Assembly (NCBI GenBank): GCA_009692275.1
Contig: SHZL01000001.1
Coordinates: 1 to 39,059, forward strand
DNA length: 39,059 nt
Direction: 5' to 3'
Source of the DNA: Lysobacterales bacterium
Lineage (GTDB): Bacteria; Pseudomonadota; Gammaproteobacteria; Xanthomonadales; SZUA-36
Below the pieces are notes generated by a model. That model ran no database searches. It saw nothing but the letters and a program-made list of their open reading frames with translations, and was not told where the DNA came from. Numbering within the stretch: the first letter of the stretch is position 1; the number at the start of each line of letters is the position of its first letter. Made by a program: the position numbers and the translations under genes. This document shows positions 34,359 through 39,059 of the stretch, piece by piece.

Positions 34359-35616
34359 ATGTCTGCTGTAATGAGGAGTGACAAGCTCCGGCAATTGCGG
34401 GTCTTGATCGTGGATGACAATTCCGGAGACCGCTCCTTATACCGGTACATGCTTAAGGAATCAGATCCCGCCACGGGCTATGTGTTCCAGGAAACCGAGT
34501 CAGGACGAGCGGCCATGGACCTGATCCGGTAGGAGGTCTTCGACTGTGTCCTGCTGGGCTATTTGCTGCCTGACATGGTCGGTCTTGACGTGCTGAAAAC
34601 AATAGCAGAGCAGACCAAAAGCCCCATATTGCCCACCATCATTTTAACCGGCTTCGGTGACGAAGCGACGGCCGTGCATGCCTTGCAGGGTGGTGCGCAG
34701 GGCTATTTGCCCAAACGCGACCTGAACGGGGAAGAGCTGGGCCAAGCCATCAATTGCGCCATCAAAGCTCACAAGCGACAGATGCTGGTGGAAAAATCGC
34801 GTTTGGAAATGGTTGCCAAGAACCAGGAGCTGACGGGCAAGTACCAGCAGGTGGAGGCTTTTAATCAGCAAATCCTGGGTAAATTCAAGAAACCGGTGTT
34901 GGCGCTGCGTGACCATATTGCTGAACTGACCGTGGAGGAAACCCGCCCGATGAACGGCAACCTGCAAAGCCATTTGTTAAACCTTAAACTGCAAAGCGAA
35001 CGGCTAGTGACCACGTTGAAAGACCTGATGGACAACCCGGGACTGGAAGTGGGCCAGTTATTGATTGCCACCCGACCCGAGGCAATCGTGGAACTTTTAT
35101 CTGCCACCGTGAATAACTTCCGGACGCTGGCAGAGGCAAGAAACATCCGCTTTTCGGTCAAAATCCAGCCGGGATTGCCGGAAGTACAAATGGCTCGGTA
35201 TCGCATTGAACTAAGTGCTGGTAAATCTGCAGGACAACGCAATCACGTTCACCCCACCGCACGGAAACGTATGCTTAACTGTGGAGCGGCGCATGGGGCC
35301 CCCGGATAATATAACGGTTACTGTGATCGATTCCGGTCCAGGCGTTGATCCTGGGCGGCTGGCAGTCCTGTTTGAGCAAAATGCCCATCAGCTGCCCGGC
35401 GGTTCTGAAGTCGATCAGGGGATGGGGCTGGGCCTGAAAGTGTGCCGGGAAATTATTCAGTCACACCAGGGCAGGATTACCGCCGAGAACCTTCCCCAGG
35501 GTGGGGCCTGCATGACCTTTACGCTGCCGCTTGATACCAGCAAAGCACCAGCAGCGGAGATCCAGGGAAAAGTTTCATGCAATAACGGGTCTGCCCAGTG
35601 GGGCCTGCATGCTTAA
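34359..35616 (+). pseudogene. Broken receiver-histidine kinase hybrid
   Basis: ATG 34359 begins a receiver domain (LRVLIVDDNSGDRS) that meets TAG at 34530-34532 and resumes in the same frame as EVFDCVLLGYLLPDMVG. The expected phospho-acceptor Asp in VLLDYLLPD is Gly. The conserved Thr (ILTGFGDE) and Lys (LPKRDL) remain. A kinase-like helical region follows in which the usual SHE/His position reads FKKPVLALRDH, so no phospho-acceptor His is visible. At about 35212 one extra base (CTAA for an expected CAA) shifts the frame. The ATPase domain then continues from 35215: LVNLQDNAITFT, DSGPGVD and GMGLGLKV. The total length (1258 bp) is one base over a multiple of three, matching one insertion. Likely non-functional. 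Confidence 0.82.
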
Positions 35617-37731
35617 GCTCCCACCTGCTGGACTACAGTCCATCGGCGCTATTGCCGCAACCGAGACCATGCCCATGGACCTTGGCACTTCGAGCCGGAG
35701 GCGCCAAGCGCTGAACTGGTTGCCTGCGCAGTGGCCGCACCCCCGCCTGATCGCCTACGCAGCCCTGGTGATTGCGCCATTACTGCTGTTTGCCGAATTG
35801 CACCAGAAGCCGTTCGACGTCAACATCATCAGGTTCCTGGTGGCCGACGCGACCGGGATTGCGCTGGCCCTGATGATTGGGCTTGTTGGGCTTGCCTACT
35901 ACCAGAGCTTCAAAACCCGGTCCTTGCTGTTCATTTCCATTGGGTTCATAGGCAGCGGCATCACCGACCTGGTTCATCTCGTCCAGACGTTAAACACCAA
36001 TCAGCATATGTTTCCGGTGTTGTTTTTTCAGGTCAAAGAGTGGAGTACCCTGGCGGCGCATTTGTTTCTTGCCATCCTGTTACTGGTGGGTTGGCGGACT
36101 GCTGAAGACCACATTTCACCGCGCGCGACATCTGAACTGGGTACCAAAGGCATCCATTGGTTTGTAATTGCCTTGATTTTGTTGACTTTCAGCAAGGCCT
36201 TGCTTACCCCTTTGGCAGTCCATGCTGGTGGCTCCGTGGATCTGACCGCGCACGGTCTGCGCCTTGCTGGTTACGCCATGGCTTTTGTCGCCCGGTTGTC
36301 CAGTACCCCGAACCTGTTGCACCAGGCCAGCAGCATACAATTGGAAGATCGTATTAATTCATTGATTCGCGAGTATGGACGCACGCACAGCCCTGGCTTC
36401 GTTTCGACCGTCCAGGACCAGCGGATAACGGGTTCCGGTACGTTTGAGCTGGACCTTGAGACCGGGCGAGAATGATCGAAGCATTGCGGCGCAGCCAGGT
36501 CGATGGAGAACTGTTCAAACAGCAGTTCCGGGTGGCGAGCTCTGGCGGCTATCGCTGGATGGAATCCATCGGCGGAATCGAGTGCGTAAATGGCAAGCCC
36601 ATCCGCCTGTTGGGATTTACCAATGATGTTACCGAGCGCAAGAACATTGGGCTGGAGAAAGACAGACTGTACCTGGAACTTGATCAGCCAATCGCCGCAT
36701 TGGACAAGTATGCAATTACCGCTGCGCTGGACCTGGAAGGCGTCATCCAGGCGACAAACGGGCTATTTTGCGAGTTTTGTGGCCTGGAAGAGGCGGAACT
36801 GATCGGACAGAAGTTCGCCTCACTTTTAATGGAAGATTTAACCGAACGTCCTGGCGGAGATATCCGGTAGACCATGCGCGACGGAACGACCTGGAATGGG
36901 TACGTGTCGCTGCGTGATTCACGCAGCGCAGAGCGCACAGCGAATGTCCCGCTGTCACCGCATCTGAACGACGACTCCGAAATTGACACATACGTTTTCC
37001 TGGGCCTCGATATAACTTCCCGTGTTGCCGCCAGGCGGGCTCTCGAGGTGAGTATTGAAGAGCATAAAAAGTCCAACCAAGAGCTGCAAATGTTCGCGCA
37101 CATCGTTTCGCATGATTTGCAGGAACCGATGCGCATGGTGTCGAGCTTCATGACCCTGTTGGAGCGGCGCTAGGCGGCAGACCTCAACCAGGAAGCCCGG
37201 GAGTATATCCAGTTCGCAGGTGAAGGCGCCGCACGGATGCGAAGTCTGTTGGATGGCCTACTGGAATATTCCCGCGTGCGATCCAGGGACATGGTGTTAG
37301 AGCAAATTCGCCTGAACAAACCGGTCGCGGACGCCATGGCAAACCTGGCCGTTCTCATTGGCGAGCGCGAAGCACAGATCACGGTTGCGGCGCTGCCGGA
37401 GGTCTGCGGTGACGGGGTTCAGCTGATGCAGCTGTTCCAGAATCTCATCAACAACGGAATCAAGTTCTGCAGCGCGCCCCCGCCGAAAATCGCCATCGGC
37501 GCCCACCGGGAAGAAGGGCGCTGGGTTGTTGAAGTCAGCGACAATGGCATCGGTATCGCCCCGGCGCATTATCAAAAGATCTTTCAGATTTTCAGCCGCC
37601 TGCACTCGCGCGAAGCGTATCCCGGCACCGGCGTGGGCTTGGTCTGCAAGCAAATCATGGAGCGTCTCGGCGGTCACATCGACGTCGCATCAATGCCCGG
37701 CCAGGGCACGACCTTCAAACTATGTTTCTGA
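35609..37731 (+). pseudogene. Broken membrane PAS sensor histidine kinase
   Basis: From ATG 35609, overlapping the previous gene by 8 bp. About 230 residues of membrane helices resemble a MASE3-type sensor domain (LAYYQSFKTRSLLFISIGF, GITDLVHLV). A PAS domain begins (GSGTFELDLETGR), then the frame ends at TGA 36473-36475. The next frame starts in the second half of the same PAS fold (MIEALRRSQ...GFTNDVTERK), so roughly 40 codons appear to be missing. A second PAS is cut by TAG 36868-36870. The kinase core (FAHIVSHDLQEPMRMV, with its His intact) is cut by TAG 37171-37173 right after LLERR, where Tyr is usual. The ATPase domain (INNGIKF, DNGIGIA, GTGVGL) is complete to 37731. All pieces from 36472 on are in one frame. 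Confidence 0.82.
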
Positions 37732-39059
37732 TCAGGCGGATTGTCTGTACGCCGTGGCAATGGCCAGGTACAGGCTGCCCAACCTGAGCGGTTTGGCCAG
37801 GAATTGCGCAAATCCGGCTGCTTCTGCCTTTGCGATCAATTCCGGCGAGGCGCCTGCAGACAGCGCGACACCGGTATATCACAGGTGCGTTGGTCATTCC
37901 TGAGCAGTTCCAGGGTTTCGAACCCCCCAAACCCAGGCAGGTTGATGTCCATCAGTATCAGGTCGGGCGATGAGGATTTTGCCAGCGCCACACCATCACG
38001 TCCATTGTATGCGGCAACAAAATTACAGCCCGGAATAATCCGGACGATCTCCGTCATCAGACTGATGCTGGCCACGTCATCCTCCACATACAGAATTCGC
38101 CCGCCTTCAAGCTCTTGAGTCTAAGCCGGTGTTGTTGCATCGCCTGCGAATGATTCGCAGTCAGTTGCGGATGCAGTCGGAATGTCGAACCAAAACGTCG
38201 ACCCGATGCCAACTTCGCTGTCGAAGTCGATGCTGCCGCCCATCAATCCAGCCAATTTCTTGCAAATACTGAGCCCGATCCCGGTCCCTTCAATCCTGCA
38301 GTGGGGTTCAACTACGCGCTCAAACGGTTCGAACAGGCGTGCCCGGTCGCTGGGATGGATTCCACGGCCACTGTCCTTGATGCAGATGCGCGTCATCAGA
38401 TCCGGCACGGTCGAGATGCTCACCGCGATCGTCCCGCCGGGCTTGTTGTACTTAATGGCGTTGGACAGCAGGTTAACCAGGATTTGTCGTGAGCGATGTG
38501 GATCGCCAATGACATCCGCAGAGTCTGCGGCAGGCGAATGGATGGTGATGCGATTCTTTTCGGCGAGCAAGCTGACCATGGACAGGGCGGTCTGCATCTC
38601 CTGAACCAGCGAGAATCTTTGCAGGTTAAGGGGGGTATGACCGCTATCGATGCGCGAGAAATCCAGCACGTCTTCGATCAGGCGTAACAGGTGATCACCG
38701 CCAGCCAGGATATGGTTGATGCCTTCGTTCTGCTTTGGCTTAAGGTTTTCGTTGTCAATCTGCAGCAATTGGGCAAAACCCAGCACCGCGTTCAAGGGTG
38801 TGCGCAGTTCGTGGCTCATGCGTGACATGAATGCGGACTTGGCGGAATTGGCTCGCGTGGCTTCATCCCTGAAAATCTGCAGCTCTCGCTGTGCGACTTG
38901 TTCCAACTCGGTATCGACTACATTGAAGACCATGCCCGCAATGGCGTCATCTGCACGTCTTATCATGCTGAGCGACAGGTGGGCAAATAAAGTCTTTCCG
39001 CTGGCGTGTCTTAACTGCAGCGCGAATACCCGGTTCGTGGAATCTCCCGGCAGCAGGAC
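37732..39059 (-). pseudogene. Broken hybrid histidine kinase-receiver, 5' partial
   Basis: The frame is open from the right edge through a PAS-like segment. The kinase core follows: MSRMSHELRTPLNAVLGFAQ, then ILVNLLSNAIKYN, DSGRGIH and GTGIGLSI, ending ATTPA and TAG at 38121-38123. The same frame continues at once into a receiver domain (GGRILYVEDDVASISL, LILMDINLPGFGG) with no start codon before its first strand, so the TAG most likely splits a fused protein. After DIPV, between about 37868 and 37869, one base is missing. Restoring it gives ALSAGASPELIAKAEAAGF and FLAKPLRLG, ending at TGA 37732. The kinase half keeps its His and ATP-binding motifs and may still be functional on its own. Confidence 0.8.

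Noticed and set aside
35215..37731. Treating the fragments at 35215-35616, 36472-36870, 36874-37173 and 37237-37731 as separate small genes
   Set aside because: They begin in the middle of known domains, lack ribosome binding sites, and join in one frame (or with one base shift) into normal-length kinases.
34530..38123. Reassignment of TAG to an amino acid, because four in-frame TAGs occur
   Set aside because: TAG ends at least three genes cleanly (1262, 28649, 28687), the same block also has frameshifts and a deletion, and a TAA interrupts another gene. Decay or sequence error explains all of this better.
1..39059. CRISPR array, tRNA, rRNA, integrase or transposase
   Set aside because: No regularly spaced repeats with unique spacers, no tRNA- or rRNA-like sequence, and no recombinase motifs were found on either strand by eye.

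Overview
The window looks like chromosomal DNA of a heterotrophic, probably aquatic, gammaproteobacterium. The grounds are a base composition near 60% GC by eye, a TonB-dependent receptor, RND efflux, exported peptidases, a PilU-type ATPase, and REP-like palindromes carrying GGGGTCAGAGTA. No rRNA, tRNA, CRISPR array, phage module or transposase gene was seen. The genus cannot be named from the sequence alone.

Layout. 1-1.3 kb: end of an exported, pilus-associated-like protein. 1.5-4.5 kb: a membrane protein fused to a spermidine-synthase-like domain. 4.6-5.9 kb: an exported amidohydrolase. 6.1-8.1 kb (minus): a TPR-sulfotransferase. 8.4-11.3 kb: a TonB-dependent receptor whose C-terminus carries an OmpA peptidoglycan-binding domain. 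11.4-12.2 kb: a TumE/TumA-like toxin-antitoxin pair. 12.3-20.2 kb (minus): an S15/CocE hydrolase, a sodium:neurotransmitter-symporter-family transporter, and an RND pump with its lipoprotein adaptor. 20.4-25.8 kb: a beta-propeller/PHP metallohydrolase fusion and an M16 protease. 25.9-32.2 kb: a DUF885 hydrolase with a nonsense codon, a small repeat protein, a DUF3574 lipoprotein, a frameshifted sulfatase and a PilU-like ATPase. 32.8-39.1 kb: an intact NarL/FixJ regulator, an HExxH lipoprotein, and three sensor/regulator genes that are all broken.

Two themes stand out. First, many genes handle exported or peptide-like substrates: amidohydrolase, S15, M16 and DUF885 hydrolases, an amino-acid-type symporter and an outer-membrane receptor, which fits a peptide scavenger. 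Second, the state of the genes changes sharply along the window. All 13 genes up to 25.8 kb read through intact, whereas five of the ten after it carry in-frame stops, frameshifts or deletions. The damage is densest in the signalling block at 34.4-39.1 kb, which has four in-frame TAG codons, two 1-bp frameshifts, one PAS deletion, and substituted phospho-acceptor residues.

Intergenic space is occupied by at least three kinds of palindromic repeat. The most frequent (core GGGGTCAGAGTA, at four loci) supplies the stop codon of one gene. No matching transposase lies in the window.
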